From positions 5,414,643 through 5,478,642 of the forward strand of contig SCFE01000001.1 in assembly GCA_004352715.1 (NCBI GenBank): 64,000 nucleotides of DNA. Reading direction: 5' to 3'. Source of the DNA: Hofstenia miamia. Its lineage: Eukaryota > Xenacoelomorpha > Acoela. Positions within the stretch are counted from its first letter, which is position 1, and every line of letters begins with the position of its first letter. Positions 45,377 to 56,219 of the stretch are shown here, piece after piece. The position numbers and the translations under genes are program-made. Under the pieces are notes generated by a model that ran no database searches, was not told where the DNA came from, and was given only the letters and a program-made list of their open reading frames with translations.

Positions 45377-48300
45377 TATATATATACACAAACTCATTTT
45401 TTGATTGGTTGTCATTTACAGAATTTTAGTAATACAATTCTAAGACAACAAATATTTGAACAACTTGATTTTAAAAAATACTCAAGTTAATATAGTAATT
45501 CAGTATCATATCTAGTATCAAAACATCAATTTTCGATTAATGGTAATCATTGATTTGTCATTTTCCACATTTCTATTAATGGATTTTTGAGAAAAAAATA
45601 CGATCAAATCCTGTACGTTTCAATCTGGTTTGATGATAGCAAGATAATACCTACCCCATGTCAAAGTATTAATGCCTGAGATTTTTTTGCTTGCAATAAT
45701 ATTGAAATGCAATATTCATCACAATTACACATTCATGAGGGTATGCATGAACCAACAAAATATGCCACCTTGAGAAAACGTGATCTATATAACCCTCAAT
45801 ATCAATACATTTTAGTGTGGTGCAATTTATGCCACAAACATCTTTGAACACTACATATGTTACGCGTTCTTCTCATGTCTCTAAATTATAAAATACTTTT
45901 ATAATATATCAAACATAAATAGTTGTGCGGCAATAAATTTTCCTGTATTTTCAGAATTTACGTCAAAACGATTATATAACTTCTTTTAATTTGATAAATA
46001 ATAGAAGACCTCATTTCTGATGTCTCAACGTACCCTCTTGATTTCGTGATTAATAGGCAATTGCAGTTTAATAAGCTCAGTACCGCGCAATCGTAATTCT
46101 TCAGATCCATCGACCATCTTTTGAATCCAAGTCTGAATTTGATCCGTGCTTTCCAGAGAAGGTCGCAACCATTTGTTACGATAGAGATCCATTGAAAATT
46201 TGATAGAACGTAGCATTGTCTAAGTAAGGAAATTAATTGGAAAAAAATTAGTGAAGAAAATTTAGATTATTTTACAATATACTCACATCAATTGATGGCA
46301 TCATTGTTTCAGACATCTTAGATTCATAAGTCTAAATATTCTCAAATTAACAGTCCGCTTTTAAAAGAGAACCGCATAATAGCAATAAACTTAATTTTAA
46401 CAAACATGATGAATTAAATAATAACATACAATAGATAAAACAGTGGAATTATATGTCCAGAAAGCGCAGACACACAAAACAATTTAAGGGAAGGACAAAC
46501 ATAACATTTGGGCGGGTGAAGAATAGAGAATGATGCTACTTGAACTTTGAGTTCGTTACGTATTTTCATTGTTGCTTGCATGTTTGAGTAGTGTAAACAC
46601 TAAAATTTTCGGCACCTATGTATCTCCACTTAAAATTTCAGTCGCCCCTTCAAATGGTGTTAATTATTGAATGCATTCAAGAACATGCCACTCTGAATAT
46701 ACAATTACGCTTGTTTAAATATTTCAACTACAAGTATACGTTCGCAGCGCTTTGCTCGGAAAATATCTTCTTTGAAATAGAGGTAGATAAAATTTTCTAC
46801 AGCCGTGGCGTAATTAATTGGAGAAGCGGTGACGCTGGCATTGACAAATATTCAAATATGATATTCCCATGATCAGTACAAGCCTGCAATAGTGCGCCCC
46901 GCTCCGTATCAAAATGTAAAAAACAATATTCGAGTTGACGTCGTTCACGCCAATTGGATTCGGCGGTGGCAAACTGTATGAGTGGTACAACCGGTGGCGG
47001 CGTTTTGAGAAAATCGGTTCTGTATTACATCGGCTTCAGTACGCGACACCGTCGACTTATAGACAGAAATATATTCAAATAAATCTATATAAAAATGGGA
47101 ATTTTATGTACTAAATACGTATACATATAAATGAATGAAAAAATGTAATCAATTTAACAGTTTCATTGGAAAACCTCAACATTCAATATAGTACATTATG
47201 TAAAGTAATCCACGCAGGAATTGATTCCATAGCAAACATTCTGGAGAATTTCAAAGAAAATTACTAAATTTTAGTAAAGTTTCTTAGTTATCAATAATCT
47301 GTGAACATAAAACGCATTATGCTTTCTACAATTTGATCAAAAATTACTATTTTAAATATATTGCCATACATTGCACGCTAATTCAAATGAAGCGCTAAGT
47401 AGAAGATGATAATTTACAATTTCCTGGTCTGCTTAGACTAGTGGCTCTCAACGTTTTTTACATATGGACCCCTTTTCCTCTTAATTTTTAGCTGGGAGAG
47501 ATAGAAACTGCATAACCTTCCCGTAACTTCGTCTAAGAATGCAACATGTCAAAGTTCAACAAAAATACCAAATAGAATGATATTTTCAGGTTTCATTTCA
47601 TTATTTTCTTGCAAATGCGCGCAAACACATTTTTTATATTTCTGCTTGGATTAAAATAATATTAACTTACAGGTAATTCTGCTGATGTCTCTACATTGTT
47701 ATTCACCACTGTTGAACTAGGTGATGAAACCGGAGAAGGAGTATTAGCATTTACAATCAGATTGCTAGTTACTATATTAGATGTTTCCTGCTCACTATCC
47801 CTTTTTGTGGTTGTTGTTGTTGTTAGTGGTGGTGGTGTTGGTGACGCTGGAGGTGGCGCTGTTGTTGTTGCTTCAGATTGAACAGGTTGAACAGTTGTCT
47901 TTNNNNNNNNNNNNNNNNNNNNNNNNNNNNNNNNNNNNNNNNNNNNNNNNNNNCTATCCCTTTTTGTGGTTGTTGTTGTTGTTGTTAGTGGTGGTGGTGG
48001 TGTTGGTGACGCTGGAGGTGGCGCTGTTGTTGTTGCTTCAGATTGAACAGGTTGAACAGTTGTCTTTTCAATCTTAGCAGAAACCTCTTCATCACTGACA
48101 TCTTCGTATTTATCGTCTACTTTATGCAAGACTCTGTCTACAACGCGATTAATTGCATTTCTTTTCGAATTTTTAGCATCTACTTGTTCATATGATTTTA
48201 TTACCTTTTCTACTGATTTAGAATATTTACGTTTAATTTTGATAGGAGATACTCTGAGTTTGTTATTTGGCTCACTAGGTTGAAGATGTGTATTATTGCG

Positions 48301-48936
48301 TACTGCTAATTTAGGCTTAAGCTTCCCTTGTTTCTTCGAATTATTAATATTGTTATTGATATAAGACACTTGTGAATCTTCATTCATCCTGGTGTTATAT
48401 TGGCCAAGTTTTGTCATTGTGCGACTGAAAAGCAAATGTTTATCCACAGAACTCTTAGAAGGAACTTTTCCAGAAGGTACTAATGATAATGACTTTAAAA
48501 AACCAGCAAGATCTGGTTTTGAAGAAAATGTTTCAGTGTGGACTGGAAATTCTACTGTAGATAAAAGTTTTTCTAATAGATCTGATACTGAAATCTCATT
48601 AACTTTAACTTTGTTCGAACGAGTATTTCTAGTAGACGTTAATGAAGACGAATAAGGTAACAGATTTTTCGTTTTTTCCAGTCTTACAAAACATGACGTG
48701 AATTTGATGTTGTTCAAGAGACATGTTTCAGACAATGGAAACTTATCTTTACAAACATTATACTTTAAATGCTCTTTATAAAGATCTAAATTAATGGAAC
48801 GTTTTCGCTGAGGTTCTTCAAAACTTGAATCACTTGGACTTCGTAAACGACGCCGTCGAGCGGATGGCTGCTTTACAAGGTCTTGAGTTTCCGAGTCTGA
48901 CAAACTGTATCGCTTTGAATCGCCCAATACATTCAT
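31810..48936 (-). CDS. ATF7IP-like: ATF7IP/MCAF-like protein (SETDB1 partner), 11 coding exons
   Basis: I joined exons 47671-48936, 46287-46331, 46034-46219, 43163-43438, 39188-39578, 38509-38564, 35276-35371, 35208-35233, 32179-32269, 31988-32135 and 31810-31943. Every junction has GT-AG, the phases agree, and the total of 2715 nt ends in TAA, about 904 residues. The N-terminus is disordered with basic clusters (ARRRRLR, QRKRS, nuclear localisation likely). The middle is low-complexity. A SUMO-interacting motif VDLTEDDD is near residue 760. A C-terminal fibronectin type III domain covers about 805-904 with ITLSWTV, QWVKIEDI, RALQLPMAC and FNFSVRAMN, the pattern of vertebrate ATF7IP. In other animals this nuclear protein binds and stabilises SETDB1 in H3K9 methylation. 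The SETDB1-binding helix is not identified. The start ATG follows a possible acceptor, so a 5' exon may exist. Confidence 0.85.
31988..32135 (-). CDS. ATF7IP-like coding exon 10 (FN3 domain)
   Basis: Acceptor TTTTTTAG, donor GTATGT; 148 nt. Contains SITLSWTVATDAD, KYELMAHQE and QWVKIEDI, the central strands of the FN3 domain. Confidence 0.9.
32179..32269 (-). CDS. ATF7IP-like coding exon 9
   Basis: Acceptor ATTCTTAG, donor GTAAGA; 91 nt. Ends with PPTPILTVF, the first strand of the FN3 domain. Confidence 0.82.
32527..33461. mobile_element. Non-autonomous inverted-repeat element in ATF7IP-like intron 8
   Basis: The left end ACTACAGTATTTTCCAAAA and the right end TTTTGGCAAATACTGTAGT mirror each other, and the repeat extends about 40 bases inward with few mismatches. 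ATGAA occurs next to both ends (one base offset on the right), a possible target duplication. The interior has short ORFs of no recognisable kind. The superfamily is not resolved. Confidence 0.65.
33900..34160 (+). pseudogene. Possible retropepsin remnant in ATF7IP-like intron 8
   Basis: An open stretch ending near 34079 reads GRHQCAEKKVQNFAGH, then ILAQIDSGASNITCKNVKML. The second part resembles the active-site region of gypsy-type proteases (DSGA), and the first could be the tail of a zinc knuckle. No RT or other domain follows, so this is a small and old fragment if the call is right. Confidence 0.35.
34474..34900. mobile_element. hAT-type MITE with G-run and gap, in ATF7IP-like intron 8
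   Basis: Terminal repeats CAGAGGTGTACCCAGG and, mirrored, CCTGGGTACGCCACTG. The flanks carry an exact 8-base duplication ACCTTAAT (34466-34473 and 34901-34908). CAG ends and an 8-base duplication are hAT hallmarks. The interior has a poly-G run on both sides of an N gap (34690-34861). Confidence 0.9.
35208..35233 (-). CDS. ATF7IP-like coding exon 8 (26-nt microexon)
   Basis: Acceptor ATTTTTAG, donor GTAATA. Its 26 nt change the phase from 0 to 2, which the next exon requires. Encodes IQPDSSNT. Confidence 0.68.
35276..35371 (-). CDS. ATF7IP-like coding exon 7 with SUMO-interacting motif
   Basis: 96 nt, phase 0, acceptor TTTTTAG, donor GTAGTT. Encodes SPPKRVISAPLVDLTEDDDS. A hydrophobic VDLT core followed by an acidic run is the SUMO-interacting motif that ATF7IP also has upstream of its FN3 domain. 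Confidence 0.82.
36484..36803. repeat. Cluster of (TA)n microsatellites, ATF7IP-like intron 6
   Basis: Three (TA)n blocks at about 36512-36525, 36589-36616 and 36776-36800. The ORF predicted across them is repeat translation. Confidence 0.9.
38509..38564 (-). CDS. ATF7IP-like coding exon 6 (56 nt)
   Basis: Acceptor TATTTTAG, donor GTATGT; takes phase 1 from exon 5 and restores phase 0. Confidence 0.75.
39188..39578 (-). CDS. ATF7IP-like coding exon 5
   Basis: Acceptor ACTTTAG, donor GTAAGA; 391 nt, leaving phase 1. Ser/Gln/Pro-rich with repeated KPxxS-type text. Confidence 0.8.
41285..41961. mobile_element. Degenerate hAT-type MITE in ATF7IP-like intron 4
   Basis: The left end CAGGCTATTGACTAAGTACC is mirrored imperfectly by the right end ending CAATACAATACCCTG. 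The flanking 8-mers ATCTAGAT and ATGTCGAT agree at six of eight positions. The interior repeats short ACTTGA and GATACTTG words near both ends, as in many hAT elements. Confidence 0.6.
43163..43438 (-). CDS. ATF7IP-like coding exon 4
   Basis: Acceptor GATTTAG, donor GTATTT; 92 codons, phase 0. Ser/Asn/Pro-rich, disordered. Confidence 0.78.
43825..44950 (+). pseudogene. mariner-family transposase pseudogene in ATF7IP-like intron 3
   Basis: A mariner-type left end starts after TA with CTGGGTGTCCAAAAAGT (43827). The ORF starts at ATG 43964 with FRLNQNQRIATIRHYYQCG, a helix-turn-helix start. Downstream, in shifting frames, come NCTHWSQDNPH, VNVWAAMSSNGIIGPFFID-like text (44530-44600) and PDLSPDDFFLW (near 44800), the catalytic-domain pattern of mariner relatives. 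Many stops and frameshifts; the right terminal repeat was not found. Confidence 0.82.
45321..45386. repeat. (TA)n microsatellite
   Basis: About 66 bases of nearly pure TA in ATF7IP-like intron 3. Confidence 0.95.
46034..46219 (-). CDS. ATF7IP-like coding exon 3
   Basis: Acceptor CTTACTTAG, donor GTACGT; 62 codons, phase 0. Predicted helical, including LRSIKFSMDLYRNKW and QIQTWIQKMVDG; it could be part of the partner-binding helical region, but that is inference. Confidence 0.8.
46287..46331 (-). CDS. ATF7IP-like coding exon 2 (45 nt)
   Basis: Acceptor TATTTAG, donor GTGAGT, phase 0 at both ends. Encodes TYESKMSETMMPSID. Confidence 0.7.
47438..47530. mobile_element. Possible hAT terminal fragment in ATF7IP-like intron 1
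   Basis: TAGTGGCTCTCAACGTTTTT followed by ATATGGACCCCTTTT resembles one end of Charlie/Zaphod-like hAT elements (CAGTGGTTCTCAAC pattern, from memory). The other end was not found. Confidence 0.4.
47671..48936 (-). CDS. ATF7IP-like coding exon 1 (contains a gap)
   Basis: Start ATG at 48936 in the context GCCATGA, five bases after TTTAG, a possible acceptor. It ends at CCT with donor GTAAGT. It holds the basic clusters, an Asn-rich part and a Thr/Pro/Ala run. A 51-base gap (47903-47953) is flanked by two near-identical copies of the Thr/Pro segment. Confidence 0.8.
47795..48066 (-). repeat. Near-identical segment on both sides of the exon 1 gap
   Basis: 47795-47902 and 47954-48066 carry the same Thr/Pro/Ala coding segment, differing only in the count of short GTT and GGT units. 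The copies start exactly at the gap edge and end exactly at the other edge, 159 bases apart. Confidence 0.9.
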
Positions 48937-48940
48937 GGCC

Positions 48941-49620
48941 TAAACGTATAGTTCTAACTAATTTCATTTGATTTCAAAAAACTAATGTTACTAAACTGGA
49001 AACAAAATGAACTGGAAAGTCAGGTGGATTTACAAAATGACATTTTGTTTTATTGAACAAGAGTGCTCTAAAATCGCAATTAACAGATAAATTGAATGTA
49101 ATGCGCTAGATTTTCAAAGACAGGTGATTTGTGTTTGTGGACAGATTCAATAGTCCAAGTTAAATTAAGAAGTACTAATATACATAATTAAAATTTAATG
49201 ATAAAAGCGTTTCCAAACATAAATCCATGAAATTTTATATGAAAGTGTCCCTTTATATTATGTACCTATAGGCTTGTGGCCAAGGAGATGCTAAGCATCA
49301 TCTGAGATATTTATTAAGTGAAATTAGCATCTCCTATAACGTTTGAAAAATGAGACAAAATGTTGATAAAACCATCGCTTAGTCCGAAAGATCTTTTTTG
49401 TTTATCTAGTAAATGGTTTTAAATGATCATACTATATTTAACATTAAAACTTCTATAATTCTGTGCTATATGTAGTATATACTGCACTTTAAAAACAGTT
49501 GTAAAATTCCACATGCTTAAAACTGGTCGCCTTCTACACTATTAAAAATTATCGAATAATTTGTTCTTCGGAATTAAATACCAATTGAAAAAAATTTAAA
49601 AACAATTATTTACTAACTAA
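48941..49620. other. Upstream region of the ATF7IP-like gene
   Basis: No further coding exon or clear promoter is seen. A small hairpin (49275-49334) has 12-base arms AGGAGATGCTAA and TTAGCATCTCCT. Confidence 0.45.
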
Positions 49621-49627
<7 letters not shown>

Positions 49628-49669
<42 letters not shown>

Positions 49670-49910
49670 CATATACATATATATGCATATGCATACATAT
49701 ATGCATATATATTTATATATATGCATATATATTTATATATATGCATATACATATATATATATATATACACATACATATATATATATATACATATTATATA
49801 TGCATATGAATATACATATACATATGCATAACATATATACTGTACATAAACATATGCACATAGATACACATACTATATTGGTTTGTTGTTATCATATATA
49901 TACATATACA
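49628..49910. repeat. Compound TA / TATGCATA microsatellite
   Basis: Pure (TA)n at 49628-49662, followed by about 200 bases of ATATGCATAT and ATACATAT variants. The ORFs on both strands here are translations of the repeat. Confidence 0.93.
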
Positions 49911-52900
49911 TATCCGATTTTATTAATCCGTAAGAATTTGCTTTATATTAGCAGTTAATTGTCCGAAGAAAAAAATAATTTCTAACATTAATTTGTGTAT
50001 TTTCTAACCCCATTATAAAGGTAATTGTATTGAAAAATACATCATAATTTTTCGTTCGGCTATTACGATGAATATAAAGAAGTTACTACAAAATTGCATT
50101 TATCATGGCAGCTGCTATTCGATATGTCTTGTGTATCTAGTCCCGTTTTTCGATTAACACCACTTACAATTTCATAGCCTTCTAATACGAAACATCAATC
50201 TGTGTTTGCAGCAAAAATACAGGTGGAATTACCTTACTATTACAATAACCAAAGAAAAGTTATTTATAAAATTTGAAACAGTGAATCTCGTGAATTATCT
50301 TAAAACATTCAGGAATAGTCACACATTTCAGTTTTTGGTGGTGGTGGGGGTCAGTGTATTAGCAATAAACGCGCATTGTACATGTTTGGGGTAAAAATCA
50401 ACAAAACTATTAGCAGTAAATTATATTAGATGAAAATGGGCCATAAACTTCTAAAGTCAATTTATATTAAATATTTAAGCAATCAAGATTTACAACATAT
50501 GAAGATTTCTAAAGCAATTCACACAGGGCTGAGAGAAGTAAATTAGTTACCGTGGTCATGAAAAAAACGAGTTAAAATAATTTTTACACTTTAAAATTAA
50601 CATGTGGGTTTAGCTCGGTGCTTTGTCAATAGGGGACAATGGGTGCTATAACCGTAAGGTCAACATTAAGAGACATTTATTCCTGTATTAATTTGGAAAC
50701 TGATGCTTTAGTATTGAACTTTAAAGAAAATAATATATTTATTGGTGAACACCGTATAAAAGGGGTCAATTATTAGCATAAAGGTTAAACAGCATGAAAA
50801 TTAACATTAAATAACCATTACAATTAACTGATTTTTGCAATAATATACGATAGTGGACGGCACACAAACGCAAACATACCTGGTATGTTCTTATCTACAC
50901 AATAGCCTGTTTGTTTTGTTGAATTCACAATTACATGAAAATTACCAAATATTAACGTGTTCATGTGAAAAAATTAACTTTTTTCAGTCCTGACATCAAA
51001 TATAAACCTAATTATGCTGAGCCCTGCAGAGTATTGCCTGAATTCTAACGTAAAAAATTATTTATCCACTCATTGGTTGCTGATAAATTCATATAAATAC
51101 AAGTCACAATAATTCGTTTGAGGTGAAGTCTAAAACATTGTGCCTCTTTCAGTTTTATAATTTTATAGCAGAATGACAATTTCACTTGTGCATTTGCCGA
51201 ATATTAATTGGTGAGATGAGGGCCTTAGTTTTGCGCCTCTAACCAATTAAATTGTTATTACTAGAGCTACCCAATTTTAACCTCGTACAGCCCCATTATT
51301 GACATAACCAATTCAAAACATTGTAGGACAAATGCTTCATTTTTTGTGAAGTTTATGACATCCAACATGTCTGCTCCCAAATACGTCCTGTTATGTAGTC
51401 CTGAACAGCACATTTAAAATTATAATTCCTATGCCTGCATATGTTTTATGGATTCTACTTTTTCCATGAGGCTAAAAATTAAGCAGAGCCGAGCATACAA
51501 ATCAACAACAATTGCATTGCATTGAATAAAAACCTTCAATTTAAGCATACTTTCTGAGAAGGACCAAGACCTACTATAAAAATGGACACGTCAAGATCAC
51601 AAAAACAAGGCCATTTCTAGTTTCAGATTTTGTTTTAATTCTTACATTAACATAATAGTTTATGGGATTATATTTCATAGGCCTACTAAATACACGATCG
51701 AATACCCCACAGCATGTCCTATTTAACAGGAGGACAAAGTGTAAATTACTGTTTTAATGATATTTTTATTCATGTCAAAAATATTTTTCATACACATTTC
51801 AACATTGTACTTGTAAATTTTATCAAATATTTAAATAAACCATATTTATAGCAGTTAATCTGCAGTTTAAGCAAATCGTTGATGTTCATTAAACAAAAAT
51901 AAGATAATTTTTTCTCTTCAAGCATTCCATAGGATTAATCGAAATGAATCTTGAAATATTTTTTTAATATTAAAGTAACATTTGTAAGTAATAAATATGA
52001 CACATTCTTAAATTAATCTTTACAGTACAAATAAACAAATTTAAAAATTTGGCATAAATTAGATAGGAATATCCGTTGCAATTTGCCATTGCAATGCTGG
52101 TAGTTTTTCCCACTAAGCAGCAAAGAAGAAGGGCGTTCAACACAGCATTACTCCAATTCACTGATGGTTCACATAACCTTTGACAGAGGCGTTTTTGAGA
52201 TAAATGAGATAAATCCGGTTAGAATGATTACTATCAAGTATTTCTGCTTTCATACAAGTCATTGCGAGGTAGTCATCACAAAATTTAAAATTTTTAAAAA
52301 CAATCCACGTCATGCAATTTCCGTGTAAGCACTACATCGTCAACACAGTTGAAAAAAATGAATTCCATACTCAAATATAGTAATATCTATCCAATAAAAA
52401 CTTTGATAGTGAACCCATATAACGCGTTCTAAATGTTAAGGCTTCAAAAATTAGAGAATTTAATCAATTCATCATTAAAATGTAGATTTGCATTTGTGTT
52501 TGTTGAGTTAAATGAAATGTTCCCCACACACTATTAGCGTTGCCATCGTAATGAGCTTTCTAAAACCATAATTTCCATAATGCGGATCCTTTGATAATAA
52601 AAATTTTGGAAAGTAAATAAGCCTAATGTTTTTAAACATTTCTTCTAGGTGATTTCCAATGCAACGTACGCATTCTACACACTGCGTGACAACATTTTAA
52701 ACTAATTGCGTGGTTAACAACGTAGTTTTTGTTTACCCAATCACTCCGTCTCATCAGTGTCGCATACAAAATAAACAAAAACATTTACTGTTTAGCAAAA
52801 TTTACAACAGCTTTAAAAATATTTAACATTAATGTATATTAATTTAGATTATTGAAATGTTGATAAATTTCTTAAAACACAACATGGCCTCACTTTTTTG

Positions 52901-53537
52901 TCTGTCAAATTTCTCTTGCCGGGCCTTCATTTAAGTAGGCCTTGCAAGAACGAATTTCATTTTATTCCGAAAACACGCCGATTTTGACTTTATTGTGACC
53001 TAGTTCAATTTAAAATGGCAAATTTATTGCCTTTCATTACAAGGGGTGCCACTCGTTTAGTCTTTTGACTATAGTCAAAATTGCGGTTTTGCATTCTTTT
53101 GTCTATTAGTCAAAATATTTTCACTAATAGTCAAAAGACGTTTCTGCGTAAATTGCATTGCATATACATGTACAAAAATTACTAAGTGGAGTCGTTATAA
53201 TTACATTTCAACTGTAGGTGACGGGAGAACTTTTCGGATGATGTATTAAATAGGCCTCATACTCTACACTCACGAATTCGTATTGAATAGTTAATTGATC
53301 AACAAGCGCATATGTAAAGAATTATGTAAACATTTAACCCAATTAGCAGGTTGCAATCTTTATAGAAAATTCAAAATACCTAAGCAATCAACTAGCCTTT
53401 GAAACAACTCTCTCTCCAATAGAATAGGGTTTAAAAACACGTTAAAGCAATTTCGACAAGTTGTTTTATCCGGATTCCGAAATTTAATGAATCAGTTATT
53501 GTAAAAGTAAATCCTATGTGTTCTTACTGCAACCGTA
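49911..53537. other. No gene recognised in 3.6 kb
   Basis: AT-rich DNA. Short ORFs (50206-50394, 51970-52161) have no recognisable domain. Near 53043 the text CAAGGGGTGCCACTCG might be the end of a DNA transposon, but no partner end was found. Confidence 0.5.
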
Positions 53538-53671
53538 ACTACAATCAGAGGTGTTAGAAAATTAAGTCTCTCAAAATAAGTGTACTAGAATAAGTGCAAT
53601 AAGAGTATTTTGTACTAAACTAATAGTGAACTTATTGTCCCCTCACTTTACGCATTCGGATTTATTTTATT

Positions 53672-53982
53672 GGATCTTATCCCTTATCTTACCCCCAATA
53701 TCTATTGAAATGTTAAATGTCGTTATTGATATAATTAAGACAGCTTATCATAAACTCAAACTGAAAAAGTTGACAATATTAATTAAAACATATATTAAAA
53801 ACACAATGAAAACATACAAAACTAACTTTAAGTCGGGGGCCAGAATGCTACAATGTCATTCAAGATGGTATCAAAAGGATTGAGGTTATTGTTGCGGAAG
53901 CACTCCCTAACCCTAACCCTAACCCTAACCGAACAATTATTCACGTCAACTGATATTGGGGGTAAGATAAGGGATAAGATCC
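53672..53982. repeat. Perfect 31-bp inverted repeat around a 249-base loop, nested in the hAT MITE
   Basis: 53672-53702 (starts GGATCTTATCCC) and 53952-53982 (ends GGGATAAGATCC) are exact reverse complements over 31 bases, and both are flanked outside by ACGCATT-like text. The loop contains an 85-codon ORF of no recognisable kind and the CCCTAA array. It could be a nested MITE or the core of the hAT element. Confidence 0.8.
53905..53930 (-). repeat. Interstitial telomere-like array (CCCTAA)4
   Basis: 26 bases of CCCTAA units, i.e. TTAGGG on the minus strand. It lies in the loop of the inverted repeat, not at a chromosome end. Confidence 0.95.
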
Positions 53983-54292
53983 ATTTAATGCGTGATACAA
54001 AGTATATTTATTGTAAGTGAACTAATTTTCTTTGGCCACATTTTGAAACTAATTTGGTGGCAGTTAAATGTTAAATTTAATCACAAATCTAAAATCACTA
54101 CTTTAACATGCCAAATGAAGCCCATTATTCTAGTGCAGGTTTGGTAGTGAATAGTTCAGGAATCATATTTAAACATAAGTGCACTTATTGTAATAAGTTA
54201 TTTTTTTAAATTGGAAAGTGCACTTATTTATTTTTCAAATATTTAATCAAACATAATTGTGCACTTAATTTTTTAACACCCCTCACTACAAT

Positions 54293-56219
54293 AACCCATG
54301 AGTCATTATGTTGTAATAATTGTGTAATGAAAACTCTTAAAAATAAAATTGCCACCTAGGCTCAGTAAATTTTCAGGTCATTTTCCGCAACTGATTCTTA
54401 TATACAGATTTATTTGTCAATAAGTCGTTATCAGTGTACAAAAATTTGGAATAATTTACTAAATTACGTTTGCTTCCGTCATTCAAATACGTTGCAAAAA
54501 TTATAAATTATATTTTTGTTTCTGTAATGAAATCAATAAAAATAACGTCGAGATTGTATTTAAAAATTAAAAACAAAATAAAATTTGAGGTAGCTTTCTA
54601 AAAAAACATGGAAAATGAATGGAATTTCCATTACCATCTTTCTGAACTCCATAAATGGATCAACTTAATATTGTGATACTCACACAATCTGAATAATAAA
54701 CAAATCTACTCCGCTACTTCGTACAACAATTCAATGAACTGACAATGCATTTAAATGAGCGATTGCGGCAATGTAAACTACGAAGTGAGATGATCGATAA
54801 GAGTGAACGGAAATTGCATCGTAACTATTGTATTTAATGACTCAATGCAAATGCAATTGCATGTCTAGCGGAGCAGCCAAAGTGGAAGCGGAAAATTATT
54901 TGCAATGCACTGATGTTGAATTCTCTATACTGCGTTTGGTATAAATACCAGTAGCACTTTCAATTGAATAGGGAATTAAGATTGGAGAATTTATTTGAAA
55001 GCGAAATGGATTTATTCGAATTCTCAACTCATGAAGCAAACAACAAGTGCACAGCAGTCTTCATTTGTTTGCTCTTGCATTGTTGCTGTTTACGTCAATG
55101 AACATGTCATAATTGCGTATGGATTATTATACACGTGATTGCCAATAAACATGAAAAATTAGTCATTAATTGAAATGATAAACATCATTAATAATTTAAA
55201 CATGGTAGGTAATGAATTCTAGGTTAAGCTACAACCAATAGAATTAGAGACAGATAAATAAATGAACAATGTAAAGCTCACTTACCTATTTAAATGAAAA
55301 TTACAGCAATGTATGGCATTCAAATGCTTGATAAATACAACAGACCGGTTTAACTAGTTAGAACCGGTTTTGCTTAATTTCTATTGGTTAATGGGAATAT
55401 GACGTAATCGACAGCATTATTTTTCTTGACGCAGGTGCTTTACTGTTGCACATTGTATATTATCTCACTATATTGTTGTAAATCATTTACATCAGTTGTA
55501 CAAGGTTGTACACTGCACAAAATAAATTTTGAATGGATGTAAAATAAATGCATCCCAAGATATCAAACAATTGCTCTCAGTAAAGAAACAACTTATGTTT
55601 GCATTTATCAGGAGTTATTTAATTACATTTCTAACATTCACATAAAATGCAAATGTAAGTACATATTATATCATTGTTACATATTGTCTCATTGTTTAGT
55701 ATATTTATTGTGTAAATGGCTATGTTTACTTTTCTCAACACAGTTTATTTCTAAACAACCAGTGTTTCTATTTATTAAGAATTTATTCATGAAACTAAAA
55801 TTTTGTTTGAAATAAATATTAGTGTTAAATGTTCGTTTCAAGCAAATTCAGCAACAGCTGCACAAAAATTCTCCAATCATTAACACTGGAATGCAACAAT
55901 CATTGTTTGTATTTGTAGCGTGTGTGTATTGTTTGAAGAAAAGTAGCCACTCAACACCTGACGAAATTTAACTCTTCCAATTGGAAAATTTATGAAAATC
56001 CCTCCTCCATCGTCATTTCTTCCAAAGCTGGAAATCATGAATAAAATTCAAAATAGGGTCTCTTAGTAAAATGGATTTCCATTGTAAGCATATGAAAAAT
56101 TTCGTCAAACTTGTTTACTAATATTTGAAACGGTTACTCTACCAGCTATGTTGTTATTTGCAATGTACACTGAAACCACTCATTTGTATTCCAAATTGCT
56201 GGTTGTTATGACAACGCAA
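54293..56219. other. No gene recognised in 1.9 kb
   Basis: AT-rich text without ORFs of note. A small near-palindrome ACCGGTTT...AACCGGT lies at about 55345-55370. Confidence 0.5.

Larger units (their letters stand above)
53546..54284. mobile_element. hAT-type MITE (739 bp) with 8-bp duplication
   Basis: The left end CAGAGGTGTTAGAAAATTAA is mirrored by TTAATTTTTTAACACCCCTC on the right. The exact 8-base duplication ACTACAAT flanks it (53538-53545 and 54285-54292). The motif AAGTGCACTTATT recurs near both ends. There is no transposase ORF. It encloses a second inverted repeat at 53672-53982. Confidence 0.9.

Noticed and set aside
49627-49958. ORFs of 80 and 91 codons on both strands
   Set aside because: They are translations of the TA/TGCA microsatellite (Tyr/Ile/His/Met repeats).
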